Shown: positions 55,245 to 63,949 of the stretch, piece by piece
Position numbering within the stretch: the first letter of the stretch is position 1
Layout: the number at the start of each line of letters is the position of its first letter
Source of the DNA: Paenibacillus brevis
GTDB taxonomy: Bacteria > Bacillota > Bacilli > Paenibacillales > Paenibacillaceae
Direction: 5' to 3'
DNA: 63,949 bases
Assembly (NCBI RefSeq): GCF_018919145.1
Contig: NZ_JAHLQJ010000024.1
Location: 1 to 63,949, forward strand
Notes under the pieces: model-generated
What the model saw: only the letters and a program-made list of their open reading frames with translations
The model's database searches: none
What the model was told of the DNA's origin: nothing
Made by a program: the position numbers and the translations under genes

Positions 55245-56123
55245 TTAACGGGAAAAGTACTCAATGAGGATAGCGTTGATATCATAAGCTATTTCATGAT
55301 TAATGCCATGCCCTGTGTTCTCAAATAAGCGTCTGTTCATTTGGTATGTCTGCAGGACTGCACCGCCTCCAAGGATATAGAAAGGATCTCTCATTCCTAT
55401 TAGATAGAGGGTCTTCCCGCGAAGGCCATCAATCTGGTCATTCGTAAAGGCATTCACCTTATGAAAACGCATGGCCATATTATTATAGCCTCGTAATAAA
55501 TATGTATAATGCTCCACGATCAACGGATTGTCGATAAAGACAGCGGTATTCTCTCCGGTAAGCTTGGTTAGCAGCTTAACGACATTCTTCTTGGTAGGAA
55601 CCAAGGCTTCCGGCAGGAACACCCGAAGCATGGTCTTCATGGGATGGCCGGCCGGTTCTGCGGGCACACTGGAGGCCATCGAGACAACCCTTCCTACTCG
55701 TTGCGGTCTATGGACGGCATAATATTGGGCGAGATATCCCCCGTGAGATACGCCGGCAAGATCAACCTGCTTAAGTTCCAGCCCATCTAATAAATCATCG
55801 ATCCATTCCGCATCTTCAAATTCATTCGTATAGTTTTCATTTGGGATACTCTTCCCGGGGCCGCCAAGCGTATCTACGGCATACAGCCGAAAATGAGGCG
55901 CGAGCGCGGCGGCATTGTATATCCACATCAGTGCCGAGTCATCCCCGACACCATGAAACAGAACAACCGGAGGGGCATCCTCTTTACCGAATACATTGAT
56001 ATGAGTAATCCCATAGCGTGTAGGAACCTTAACGGGAAGAACCTCGATACCCCATGCTTCAAGCAGACATTCATAGGTATTTAGAATGTTCTCCTTAGCT
56101 TTTTTCGTCCTATAGATTTTCAT
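55245..56123 (-). CDS. alpha/beta hydrolase
   Basis: A 292-residue alpha/beta-fold hydrolase with the oxyanion motif VLFHGVGDD, the nucleophile elbow VDLAGVSHGGYLAQYYA (Ser about 127), an acidic residue in YLIGMRDPF (about 246) and His in NTGHGINHE (about 275). The substrate is unknown. Its ATG overlaps the stop of the TetR gene by four bases (ATGA), so the two are one unit and the hydrolase is probably induced by the TetR ligand. Confidence 0.88.
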   Translation of the reverse strand: MKIYRTKKAKENILNTYECLLEAWGIEVLPVKVPTRYGITHINVFGKEDAPPVVLFHGVGDDSALMWIYNAAALAPHFRLYAVDTLGGPGKSIPNENYTNEFEDAEWIDDLLDGLELKQVDLAGVSHGGYLAQYYAVHRPQRVGRVVSMASSVPAEPAGHPMKTMLRVFLPEALVPTKKNVVKLLTKLTGENTAVFIDNPLIVEHYTYLLRGYNNMAMRFHKVNAFTNDQIDGLRGKTLYLIGMRDPFYILGGGAVLQTYQMNRRLFENTGHGINHEIAYDINAILIEYFSR

Positions 56124-56758
56124 TTCAATGATCCCCCTCCCCGATACTGATCAAAGAATCTCCCCAGTAACGACGACAGCTCAAGCAGTGCCAGCGCACG
56201 CTCTTCGCTCGTTGCCTCGACGACGGAACCGGAAAAATATTTGTGGAACACATAAAGAATCTTGGACTGATACTCCGCAGCCAGATGCTCCGCATCATCT
56301 CCTTCCATCCACCCCTTGTCCATCATGAATGAAAACACCCTCTTATGGTGATCAAGAGGGACACTAAAGAGCAGCTGCCGATAAAGCTCAGCCGCTTCAG
56401 CATTCCTCTGCTTCTCTATCGTCAGCAGACGGATCAGTTTGTTGATGTTCTCCTCCAGCAGATAGCCTTCCAGATAAGCAATTCCGGCAGAAATAAATTT
56501 CTCGCGCTCAACCTCAGGAACAGCCTCCAAAGCCTGAATGAACTGCTCCTTGCGCACCTGAATCCACTGCTCCGACTTGCGGAACAAAGAATAAAGAATA
56601 TCTTCCTTGTTCTTAAAATGATAGTAGATGGAGCTTTCCTTGATCCCTACTGTCTTGCCGATATCTCTGATGGAGACCGTTGAATAGCCGTCCACGCAAA
56701 AGAGATCCAACGCAGCGCTCAGTATCTTTTCTTTCGTACCATGCTCTGCTTGCCTCAT
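56120..56758 (-). CDS. TetR family transcriptional regulator
   Basis: A 212-residue regulator with an N-terminal helix-turn-helix (ILSAALDLFCVDGYSTVSIRDIGKTVGIKESSIYYHFKNKEDIL, about 11-55) and a variable C-terminal ligand domain. The ATG at 56758 has GGGGG eight bases upstream. It leads a two-gene operon with the alpha/beta hydrolase. Two matching 14-bp palindromes cover its promoter, so it likely represses itself. Confidence 0.93.
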   Translation of the reverse strand: MRQAEHGTKEKILSAALDLFCVDGYSTVSIRDIGKTVGIKESSIYYHFKNKEDILYSLFRKSEQWIQVRKEQFIQALEAVPEVEREKFISAGIAYLEGYLLEENINKLIRLLTIEKQRNAEAAELYRQLLFSVPLDHHKRVFSFMMDKGWMEGDDAEHLAAEYQSKILYVFHKYFSGSVVEATSEERALALLELSSLLGRFFDQYRGGGSLK

Positions 56759-56780
56759 CAGTCTAACCCCCTTTATCAAG

Positions 56781-56831
56781 CTAACAGTTGTTAGGCAACA
56801 AGAGTTTATCTAACAACTGTTAGATTGTCAA
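56781..56831 (-). promoter_or_regulatory. TetR promoter with twin operators
   Basis: TTGACA (56826-56831), a 17-bp spacer and TAAACT (56803-56808) form a good promoter on the minus strand. CTAACAACTGTTAG (56810-56823) fills the spacer, and CTAACAGTTGTTAG (56781-56794), its reverse complement, lies downstream. Centres are 29 bp apart. Confidence 0.8.
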
Positions 56832-56835
56832 TAAC

Positions 56836-56871
56836 AAAAAAGGACTTAAACCATAAAGGTCTAAGTCCTTT
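56836..56871 (-). terminator. terminator of tRNA-Ser
   Basis: AAAGGACTTA and TAAGTCCTTT pair on the minus strand, followed by six T, about 15 bp past the tRNA 3' end. Confidence 0.85.
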
Positions 56872-56884
56872 GAACATTTTCAAC

Positions 56885-56973
56885 TGGCGGAGAGGATGGG
56901 ATTCGAACCCATGTGGGCTTGCACCCTAACGGTTTTCAAGACCGCCCCGTTATGACCGCTTCGGTACCTCTCC
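56885..56973 (-). tRNA. tRNA-Ser(TGA)
   Basis: An 89-nt class II tRNA with encoded CCA. Acceptor arms are GGAGAGG and CCTCTCC, the anticodon loop is CTTGAAA (anticodon TGA) within CGGTC...AACCG-type arms, a long variable arm follows, and the T loop is GGTTCGAATCC. It follows serS, as in B. subtilis. Confidence 0.97.
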
Positions 56974-57034
56974 AAAGGTAAATCCAATTTGCGTAACAAA
57001 TCAGATTCTACCACAATGCAACCATCTTATCAAG

Positions 57035-58318
57035 CTATTTATGCTTGGTAATTTCCTGTACATTCCCCATGTATGGACGAAGCACTTCTGGAATTTCCAC
57101 ACTGCCGTCTTCACGTTGGTAATTTTCCAGAATAGCAGCGACGGTACGGCCTACAGCCAAGCCTGAGCCATTCAGGGTGTGCACGAACTCCGGCTTCGCC
57201 TTCGGCTCCGGACGGTAACGGATATTAGCCCGACGCGCCTGAAAATCCTCTACGTTCGAGCAGGAGGAGATTTCACGGTACATCCCGCTCTCAGGCAGCC
57301 ATACTTCGAGATCATAGGTTTTAGCAGCTGTGAAGCCAAGGTCGCCCGTACAAAGCGCGAGCACCCGGTAGGGCAGGTTCAGCAGCTGGAGAATGCGCTC
57401 TGCATTCGCCGTCATTTGCTCCAATTCTTCGTAGGAGGAGTCCGGATGGACGATCTTGATCATTTCCACCTTATTGAATTGATGCTGGCGAATCAGGCCG
57501 CGCGTGTCGCGTCCTGCGGCACCCGCTTCCGAACGGAAGCATGAGCTGTAAGCCACATATTTTTTCGGAAGATCCTCGGCACTCAGAATTTCCTCGCGAT
57601 GATAATTCGTAACAGGGACCTCGGCTGTGGGAATCAGGTAATAATCGCCTTCGGTCAATTTGAACAGATCCTCTTCAAACTTCGGCAGCTGTCCGGTTCC
57701 ATACAGGCTGTCCCGATTGACGATGTAAGGCGGCAGCATCTCTTCATAACCATGATCCCCGCTATGCACATCCATCATGAAGCTGATCAAAGCCCGCTCC
57801 AGACGTGCTCCAAGCCCTTTATAGAATGTAAACCGGGAGCCCGTTACCTTTGCTCCGGCTTCAAAATCCAGAATGCCCAGCTCCAGCGCGATATCCCAAT
57901 GCGCCTTCGGTGTAAAATCAAACGTCCGCGGCTCGCTCCAGCGGCGAATTTCCTCATTCTGTTCCTCTGAGGCACCAACAGGCACGCTGCTATGAGGAAT
58001 ATTCGGAATGCTCATGGTCAGCTCTTCGATGCTCGCTTCAAGCTCGCGCACTTCATCGTCCAGCGACTTGATCCGGTCGCCAACCTCGCGCATTTCCAAG
58101 ATCAGCTCGTCCGCATCTTCCTTATTCTTCTTCCGCTTGGCAACCTCAGCCGATACGGTATTCCGGCGGCTCTTCAGCGTCTCCGTCTCCTGCAAGAGCG
58201 CTCTGCGCCGTTCGTCTAATTGAGGAAAGGCCGCGATCAGATCAAGCGATTTCCCGCGGTTATTCAAAGCTTCTTCGACACGCGCATAGTTATTGCGCAA
58301 TATTTTTACATCTAACAT
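57035..58318 (-). CDS. serS: seryl-tRNA synthetase
   Basis: A 427-residue class II synthetase. The N-terminal coiled-coil arm spans about 30-100, motif 2 reads [21 protein letters not shown], and motif 3 [18 protein letters not shown]. The start at 58318 has AGGAGGG upstream and gives the family N-terminus [10 protein letters not shown]. No T-box leader was seen. tRNA-Ser lies 62 bp downstream. Confidence 0.97.
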   Translation of the reverse strand: MLDVKILRNNYARVEEALNNRGKSLDLIAAFPQLDERRRALLQETETLKSRRNTVSAEVAKRKKNKEDADELILEMREVGDRIKSLDDEVRELEASIEELTMSIPNIPHSSVPVGASEEQNEEIRRWSEPRTFDFTPKAHWDIALELGILDFEAGAKVTGSRFTFYKGLGARLERALISFMMDVHSGDHGYEEMLPPYIVNRDSLYGTGQLPKFEEDLFKLTEGDYYLIPTAEVPVTNYHREEILSAEDLPKKYVAYSSCFRSEAGAAGRDTRGLIRQHQFNKVEMIKIVHPDSSYEELEQMTANAERILQLLNLPYRVLALCTGDLGFTAAKTYDLEVWLPESGMYREISSCSNVEDFQARRANIRYRPEPKAKPEFVHTLNGSGLAVGRTVAAILENYQREDGSVEIPEVLRPYMGNVQEITKHK

Positions 58319-58421
58319 TGGGTAGTCCCTCCTAGAATCTTGCCGTGACAGCCGTGTTATCATGCGCTGGTTCCGATAGAAGTTGAACATGACCGTCAGG
58401 AGCGCCAAAACTGTGATGAAG

Positions 58422-58459
58422 AAAGAAAACCACCTTAACTCTGAATCAGAGTCAAGGTG
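58422..58459 (-). terminator. terminator between dacA and serS
   Basis: ACCTTGACTCTGA and TCAGAGTTAAGGT pair on the minus strand with one mismatch, followed by GGTTTTCTTTC. A TTGTAA-N17-TAAAAT promoter-like sequence (about 58490-58520) lies upstream of it, so it could also act as an attenuator for serS. Confidence 0.7.
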
Positions 58460-58560
58460 TAGAAGACGTCGCCTTCCGATAATAATCTAACTTTATATTT
58501 TACAATATTTCCGTTAAAATTACAATTCATCTACTCCCAAAAGGGAGAAAGCGTTCCAGC

Positions 58561-59970
58561 TTAGAACAGGTTTTTGATTCCGTTGAACAGATCGCTGAAG
58601 AACTCTCCGATCGCTCGCATCATCAACGTAAACCAGCCCGCTTTTGTAGCGTCTTCGGTTGTAATCAGGTTTACCGTCTTCGTCAATGTCTGATCCATTC
58701 CATCCGGCTTAAAGGAGTAGGTGACGGTTCCAACCTTACTGCCTTGTTGCAACGGTGCGGTGAACGTCTCTGAATCAAGTTGAACTGCAGCTTCCACTGT
58801 GCTGATATCAGCGCCCTTAGGAATAACGAAGCTTACTGCTTCATCGCTGACGACAGGGATTGACGTATTCTTTGCCTTCTTGACCGTCACGCTCTCCATC
58901 TCCGCTACCGGTGCTTTAGGAGCAACAATTTGCTTGGTCTCGAAGTTGTTGAAGCCAAAATCCAGCACTTTGCGGGTTTCGACGAACCGGGCTTTATCGG
59001 TTTTTGTCCCCATAACAACGCTGATCAGGCGCATGCCGTTGCGTTCCGCTGTTCCGGTGAAGCAGTTGCCCGCATTTTCAGTGTGGCCGGTTTTAAGACC
59101 GTCCAAGCCTTCATAAGCAAATTGCTTGAAGTTGGTGACATCCTTATTCGCTTCCAGCATCCAGTTATAATTGATCATCGGCTTGGCATCCCGCTCGCGG
59201 AACTGGTAGCTTGTAATTGCCGTGAATTCAGCAAAATCAGGATGATCGGTAACAATATATCTAGCGAGAATAGCGGCATCCATGGCCGACATCACCGTCT
59301 CTTGATTTCCAGGTGTACGGAACTTCTCTGGCATATCGGCGATATCAAGACCGGTTGAATTTGCGAAGTGGGCTGTTGCCATTCCCATCCGCTTCGCTTC
59401 ATCATTCATCATTTTTACAAAGGCTTGTTCCGAACCGGCCACATATTCGGCCAACGCAACCGTGGCATCGTTAGCAGAACCAACAGCCATGGCAATATAT
59501 AGTTCCTTGATCGTATGCTGATCCCCTTCAGCCAAGAAAATCCGCGATCCAATAGTCTTGGAGGCATTCTCCCCAACAGTGACTACGTCATCCCAACTGA
59601 ACTTTCCTTGCTTCACGAGATCAGCCACAATATATTCTGTCATCATTTTTGTCATACTAGCCGGAGGAAAAGGCGTATCCCCCTCAATGTTAAGCAACAC
59701 CTGCCCGGAAACTGGTTCCATAAGGATCGCAGACCGTACCTGCAAATCAAGGGATTCTGCAGTAGGAATCTGAACAGCCTCGGTTTGAGTCGTCGTAGTC
59801 TGGGAGTTTGAGGATTCAGATGAATTGTTCGATTGCTCGCCCTCTGCCAGCGCCAGCGCCGGAACCAGAGAGAAGCACAGCATATTCAGAAGCAGAACGG
59901 AGGCCACAGCCTTACGCAAGCGATTCCGTTTTGGTTTTGAATTTGTGTGGTGTGCGGTATTCGGTTTCAA
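58561..59970 (-). CDS. dacA: D-alanyl-D-alanine carboxypeptidase (PBP5-like)
   Basis: A secreted, membrane-attached DD-carboxypeptidase of about 469 residues. The active-site motifs are SMTK (PPASMTKMM, about 90), SAND (VGSANDATVAL, about 148) and KTG (GLKTGHTENAGN, about 280). The C-terminus ends in an amphipathic helix (FFSDLFNGIKNLF) that holds PBP5 to the membrane. The TTG at 59970 is preferred because AGAGGAG lies upstream; an in-frame ATG at 60003 adds 11 residues but has no site. guaB-dacA order is as in B. subtilis. Confidence 0.94.
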   Translation of the reverse strand: MKPNTAHHTNSKPKRNRLRKAVASVLLLNMLCFSLVPALALAEGEQSNNSSESSNSQTTTTQTEAVQIPTAESLDLQVRSAILMEPVSGQVLLNIEGDTPFPPASMTKMMTEYIVADLVKQGKFSWDDVVTVGENASKTIGSRIFLAEGDQHTIKELYIAMAVGSANDATVALAEYVAGSEQAFVKMMNDEAKRMGMATAHFANSTGLDIADMPEKFRTPGNQETVMSAMDAAILARYIVTDHPDFAEFTAITSYQFRERDAKPMINYNWMLEANKDVTNFKQFAYEGLDGLKTGHTENAGNCFTGTAERNGMRLISVVMGTKTDKARFVETRKVLDFGFNNFETKQIVAPKAPVAEMESVTVKKAKNTSIPVVSDEAVSFVIPKGADISTVEAAVQLDSETFTAPLQQGSKVGTVTYSFKPDGMDQTLTKTVNLITTEDATKAGWFTLMMRAIGEFFSDLFNGIKNLF

Positions 59971-60094
59971 TGTTCTTAAAGCTCCTCTCTTATTCTCGTT
60001 CATTTGCTTTATCTATTCTAACACACGGCATACTGCAAAAAAAGACAAGCGGCGTGATTTCCAGCCTGCTTGTCTTTCTAATGCGGACATTTTG

Positions 60095-61558
<1,464 letters not shown>

Positions 61559-61645
61559 TTATCCTCCTCTTGTTTAATCGGGTCCGGTCTTGGTTTTCCC
61601 TATAAAATCAACGCCGAATCACAGTTATAAAAATATATTATTGCC

Positions 61646-61674
61646 ATCTTAGCAAAGGGCCTATAGGCTGTCAA
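61646..61674 (-). promoter_or_regulatory. guaB promoter
   Basis: TTGACA (61669-61674), a 17-bp spacer and TAAGAT (61646-61651) on the minus strand, about 95 bp upstream of guaB. Purine-riboswitch motifs were not seen in the leader. Confidence 0.7.
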
Positions 61675-61737
61675 GGTAAAGCAGGGCGTTAATTTAAAGG
61701 CCTACCTTACACATACGAATGTCCGCTGTAAACGAAC

Positions 61738-61773
61738 AAGAACCGCTATTCCCCTTCGGAATAAACGGTTCTT
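61738..61773 (-). terminator. terminator of clpP
   Basis: AAGAACCGTTTATTCC and GGAATAGCGGTTCTT pair on the minus strand with two mismatches. It lies 20 bp past the clpP stop. Confidence 0.75.
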
Positions 61774-61791
61774 CCAATTTCACCCTTAATT

Positions 61792-62391
61792 CTATGGTTT
61801 ATTCTTGGAGCTGGTGATTACCTGATCTATAATCCCGTAGCCCTTAGCTTCTTCAGCCGTCATAAAATAATCCCGATCCATATCTCTGGAAATCCGCTCC
61901 ATCGACTGCCCCGTATGCTCTGCCGTAATCTCATTCAACCGCTCGCGAGTACGGATGATTCGGCGGGCACTGATTTCAATATCGCTTGCCTGCCCCTGTA
62001 CGCCGCCATGCGGCTGGTGGATCATGATCTCGCTGTTCGGAAGCGCGAATCTTTTTCCCTTGGCGCCGGACAGCAACAGAATTGCGGCGAAAGACGCCGC
62101 CATCCCCGAGCAGATGGTCTGCACATCCGGCTTGATGTACTGCATCGTATCATAAATGGCAAAGCCTGCCGATGTGGAGCCTCCGGGGCTATTAATGTAG
62201 AAATGGATATCCTTCTCCGGGTCTTCTGCCGCAAGAAGCAGCATCTGCGCCGTAATGCTATTAGCTACCTGGTCATCGATTGCTGAACCCAAAAATACAA
62301 TCCGGTCCTTCAGCAAGCGGGAGTAAATATCGTACGACCGTTCACCATGTCCCGTCTGTTCGATAACATAAGGAATAATCATATTGCTCAT
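61792..62391 (-). CDS. clpP: ATP-dependent Clp protease proteolytic subunit, paralogue
   Basis: A 199-residue ClpP with the triad Ser in [13 protein letters not shown] (about 98), His in [10 protein letters not shown] (about 123) and Asp in MDRDYFM (about 172). The sequence after the catalytic Ser (FAAILLLSG) departs from the usual GMAASMGAFLL(A/T)AG, as in ClpP1-type paralogues. The principal clpP is normally elsewhere in Firmicute genomes, so this is likely a second copy. No Clp ATPase gene is adjacent; a sigma-factor gene lies 20 bp upstream and is probably co-transcribed. Confidence 0.93.
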   Translation of the reverse strand: MSNMIIPYVIEQTGHGERSYDIYSRLLKDRIVFLGSAIDDQVANSITAQMLLLAAEDPEKDIHFYINSPGGSTSAGFAIYDTMQYIKPDVQTICSGMAASFAAILLLSGAKGKRFALPNSEIMIHQPHGGVQGQASDIEISARRIIRTRERLNEITAEHTGQSMERISRDMDRDYFMTAEEAKGYGIIDQVITSSKNKP

Positions 62392-62410
62392 CTCATCCCC
62401 TCCATATGAT

Positions 62411-63214
62411 TTAAGCCGCTGTCCCCATCAAATACATACTCTGAACAGACTGGCTATTTGTTGAAGCTTTGTGCCGGTTAACAGACTGCTTCCGAGATTG
62501 GGCATAGAGCAATGGGGCCACAGCCTCTCCTTGCACCCCATCATTCATTAACATGACCATCGCAGCTGTATTTTGCTGGCGGAATGCCTCCAAATAAGCG
62601 TACGTTCTGGACGAATCAGCCTCCGCTGACGAGTAAGAGCCATTTTCTGAACCCGCACCCGTTGTTGGCCATTCCTTCTCTTCCTGTTGTCTAAGAGCAA
62701 CGTTTCGGATTCTCAATTTCACTCTGGCCCGGTGGAGAGCGGCTTTAATCGCACCCTCAGAGGTTTTCACCATTGCTGCAGCCTCTGATGCCGTATAATG
62801 AAGCACGTCTACCAGTAAAAATGCCGTTCGCTGTCCTGGCGGCAATTGCTGCACCAATGTCTCCATCGCTATCCATACGTCCAAGGGATCTGCAGCGGGG
62901 TGCCGCGCCTCCTCCAACGGTTGCTGCGTTAGAGCAGGTGACTTCTTCCGGCACTGGTCGATCCAAGCATTACGGGCCACACGGTACAGATAGGCAAGCG
63001 TAACCTGCTCTTCTTTCAGACCTCTGTGAAATGCCGACCAGACCTTAAGCAGCGTATCCTGAACTAGATCCTCACCTTCCCAAGGAGAGCCCGTCAACGC
63101 ATGACAGTACTGCCGCAGATTCTGATGATGCAGGTTAATTCGATCCATAAATGAATCGGATCTCTCCCCCACCGAATCTTCTCTTGAAGGACTAGCTGAC
63201 TGTTCCCTTGGCAT
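62411..63214 (-). CDS. ECF RNA polymerase sigma factor with C-terminal extension
   Basis: A 267-residue ECF sigma factor. Region 2 spans about 28-92 ([31 protein letters not shown]) and region 4 about 118-172 ([44 protein letters not shown]). About 90 further residues may be a regulatory C-terminal domain, as in ECF41-like groups, replacing a separate anti-sigma factor; none is encoded nearby. AGGAGGT precedes the ATG. It probably forms an operon with clpP. Confidence 0.88.
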   Translation of the reverse strand: MPREQSASPSREDSVGERSDSFMDRINLHHQNLRQYCHALTGSPWEGEDLVQDTLLKVWSAFHRGLKEEQVTLAYLYRVARNAWIDQCRKKSPALTQQPLEEARHPAADPLDVWIAMETLVQQLPPGQRTAFLLVDVLHYTASEAAAMVKTSEGAIKAALHRARVKLRIRNVALRQQEEKEWPTTGAGSENGSYSSAEADSSRTYAYLEAFRQQNTAAMVMLMNDGVQGEAVAPLLYAQSRKQSVNRHKASTNSQSVQSMYLMGTAA

Positions 63215-63376
63215 ATCGGCTTACCTCCTGACTGTGGTTTTCCTCTATATTTACTTTCATTGTTTATTAACGAGAAAATTGCTCTTAAAGATACGATATG
63301 AGAAATTTTGTTTTTATTCAACTGGCACAAACTAACGAAGTATCCTTAGATTTGCTAACGTAAATCTTCGACCTGC

Positions 63377-63509
63377 TAACGGACAATTCGAACCATTAGC
63401 CGACTTCTTCGCACATTTTTGAAGGGTAACGGACATTTTCGGCATTTAGGACGCTTAAACGGCTTTGGTTCACGCAACTCACCTATCTTAGCAGCCAAAT
63501 TGTCCGTTA
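63377..63509. repeat. TAACGGACA repeats between the sigma-factor gene and rrn
   Basis: TAACGGACA occurs at 63377-63385 and 63427-63435 (exactly 50 bp apart) and inverted as TGTCCGTTA at 63501-63509. The whole 63215-63668 gap has no convincing gene; a short frame at 63602 overlaps the 5S gene. The motif may be part of a degenerate intergenic repeat family or a binding-site array. Confidence 0.45.
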
Positions 63510-63650
63510 CATTTCTGGCTTCATCATTAGTAGCCTTTAAGGAGACGTAATGCCCGTTAGACCATGTACGTTCCCTTGTGTGGATAAAGCATTAAAACAA
63601 GGTGCTACAGCGGTGCTTGATAAGAAATAGCATTCAGGTCAACCGTCGGT

Positions 63651-63692
63651 TCCAAAAAAAAGAAAAAAGCACCACCGAGTTATCGGCAGTGC
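63651..63692 (-). terminator. terminator of the right-hand rRNA operon
   Basis: GCACTGCCGA and TCGGTGGTGC pair on the minus strand with an ACTCG-region loop and are followed by a long T run, 11 bp past the 5S 3' end. Confidence 0.92.
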
Positions 63693-63702
63693 TCTTTGTG
63701 TT

Positions 63703-63819
63703 GCTTGGCGGCGTCCTACTCTCCCAGGACCCTTCGGTCCAAGTACCATCGGCGCTGGAGGGCTTAACGGTCGTGTTCGGGATGGGTACGCGTGGAACCC
63801 CTCCGCCATCGCCACCAAA
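63703..63819 (-). rRNA. 5S rRNA
   Basis: About 117 nt on the minus strand with the conserved CCCATCCCGAACACG loop, terminal stem TTTGGTGGCG/CGCCGCCAAG and GGGAGAGTAGG near the 3' end. It follows the 23S gene by about 60 bp. Confidence 0.97.
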
Positions 63820-63880
63820 CGGCTTCAGATGCTTAATCACCTGAAAACTGGATACGAAACGTGAATCTGAATTAGATATT

Positions 63881-63949
63881 GGATAAGCCCTCGACCGATT
63901 AGTACCTGTCAGCTCCATACATTGCTGCACTTCCACCTCAGGCCTATCA
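63881..63949 (-). rRNA. 23S rRNA, 3' end only (partial)
   Basis: The reverse complement ends with ACTAATCGGTCGAGGGCTTA, the standard 23S 3' terminus in Bacillales, preceded by CTGACAGGT. The gene extends beyond the right edge. Confidence 0.97.

Noticed and set aside
58319..58560. T-box riboswitch before serS
   Set aside because: No specifier loop or GGTGGNACCGCG antiterminator sequence was found; the hairpin present is best read as the dacA terminator.
63602..63936. Reading frames across the 5S and 23S region at the right edge
   Set aside because: They are translations of rRNA and the rrn terminator, a common artefact.

Overview
The window is chromosomal DNA of a spore-forming, flagellated, low-GC Gram-positive bacterium, most likely Paenibacillus or a close relative. 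Spore genes (bofA, spo0F, a sporulation-type sensor kinase, sspP), AGGAGG ribosome binding sites, frequent GTG/TTG starts and a Bacillus-type long SRP RNA support this. It is bounded by two rRNA operons that both run leftward: a 16S 5' end at the left edge, and a 23S 3' end plus a complete 5S at the right edge.

Both flanks reproduce the origin-proximal region of Bacillus subtilis, read on the minus strand. The right flank is rrn, (ECF sigma, clpP paralogue), guaB, dacA, serS, tRNA-Ser. The left flank is SRP RNA, dnaX, ebfC, recR, yaaL, bofA, rrn. By comparison with B. subtilis, replication should move from right to left. Between SRP RNA and tadA (now on the plus strand) lies about 43 kb. Much of it is the block that sits on the other chromosome arm in B. 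subtilis: ywhD, pbpG, speE, ywiB-argS, rpoE, pyrG, spo0F, fba, murA, rho, rpmE.

Region by region: 0-5 kb is bofA to dnaX with an inserted DsbA-like gene and a MITE-like repeat. 5-9.4 kb holds a stalk-domain/GH18-like protein and an AraC regulator divergent from a GH127 arabinofuranosidase. 9.4-20 kb holds SRP RNA, a soluble two-component system, and the most interesting locus: FdrA, DUF1116, DUF2877, carbamate kinase, a membrane transporter and an aberrant cytosine-deaminase-like amidohydrolase. These six look like a carbamoyl-transfer catabolic pathway: import, ring hydrolysis, phosphorolytic transcarbamylation, and ATP from carbamoyl phosphate. A near-perfect cre site precedes it. 20-29 kb is the housekeeping block rpmE to rpoE. 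29-43 kb has a subtilase, argS, ywiB, speE, a Fur-boxed ferredoxin reductase, a class A PBP, a DNA glycosylase, ywhD and an M1 peptidase. 43-45 kb has two tandem c-di-AMP riboswitch/NlpC-P60 units. 45-56.8 kb holds GNAT, cytochrome c, PCD, motAB, a pseudouridine synthase, the sporulation kinase, a DnaA-box cluster, tadA, a lipoprotein, YitT, sspP and a TetR-controlled hydrolase. 56.9-64 kb runs tRNA-Ser, serS, dacA, guaB, clpP, ECF sigma, rrn.

Regulation is unusually readable: tandem rrn promoters, a CTP-sensitive pyrG attenuator with a GGGC start, two c-di-AMP riboswitches, a Fur box, a sigma-D promoter before motAB, twin TetR operators, a Spo0A box at the kinase promoter, and many terminators. 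Family names rest on motif recognition from the translated sequence; no database search was run.
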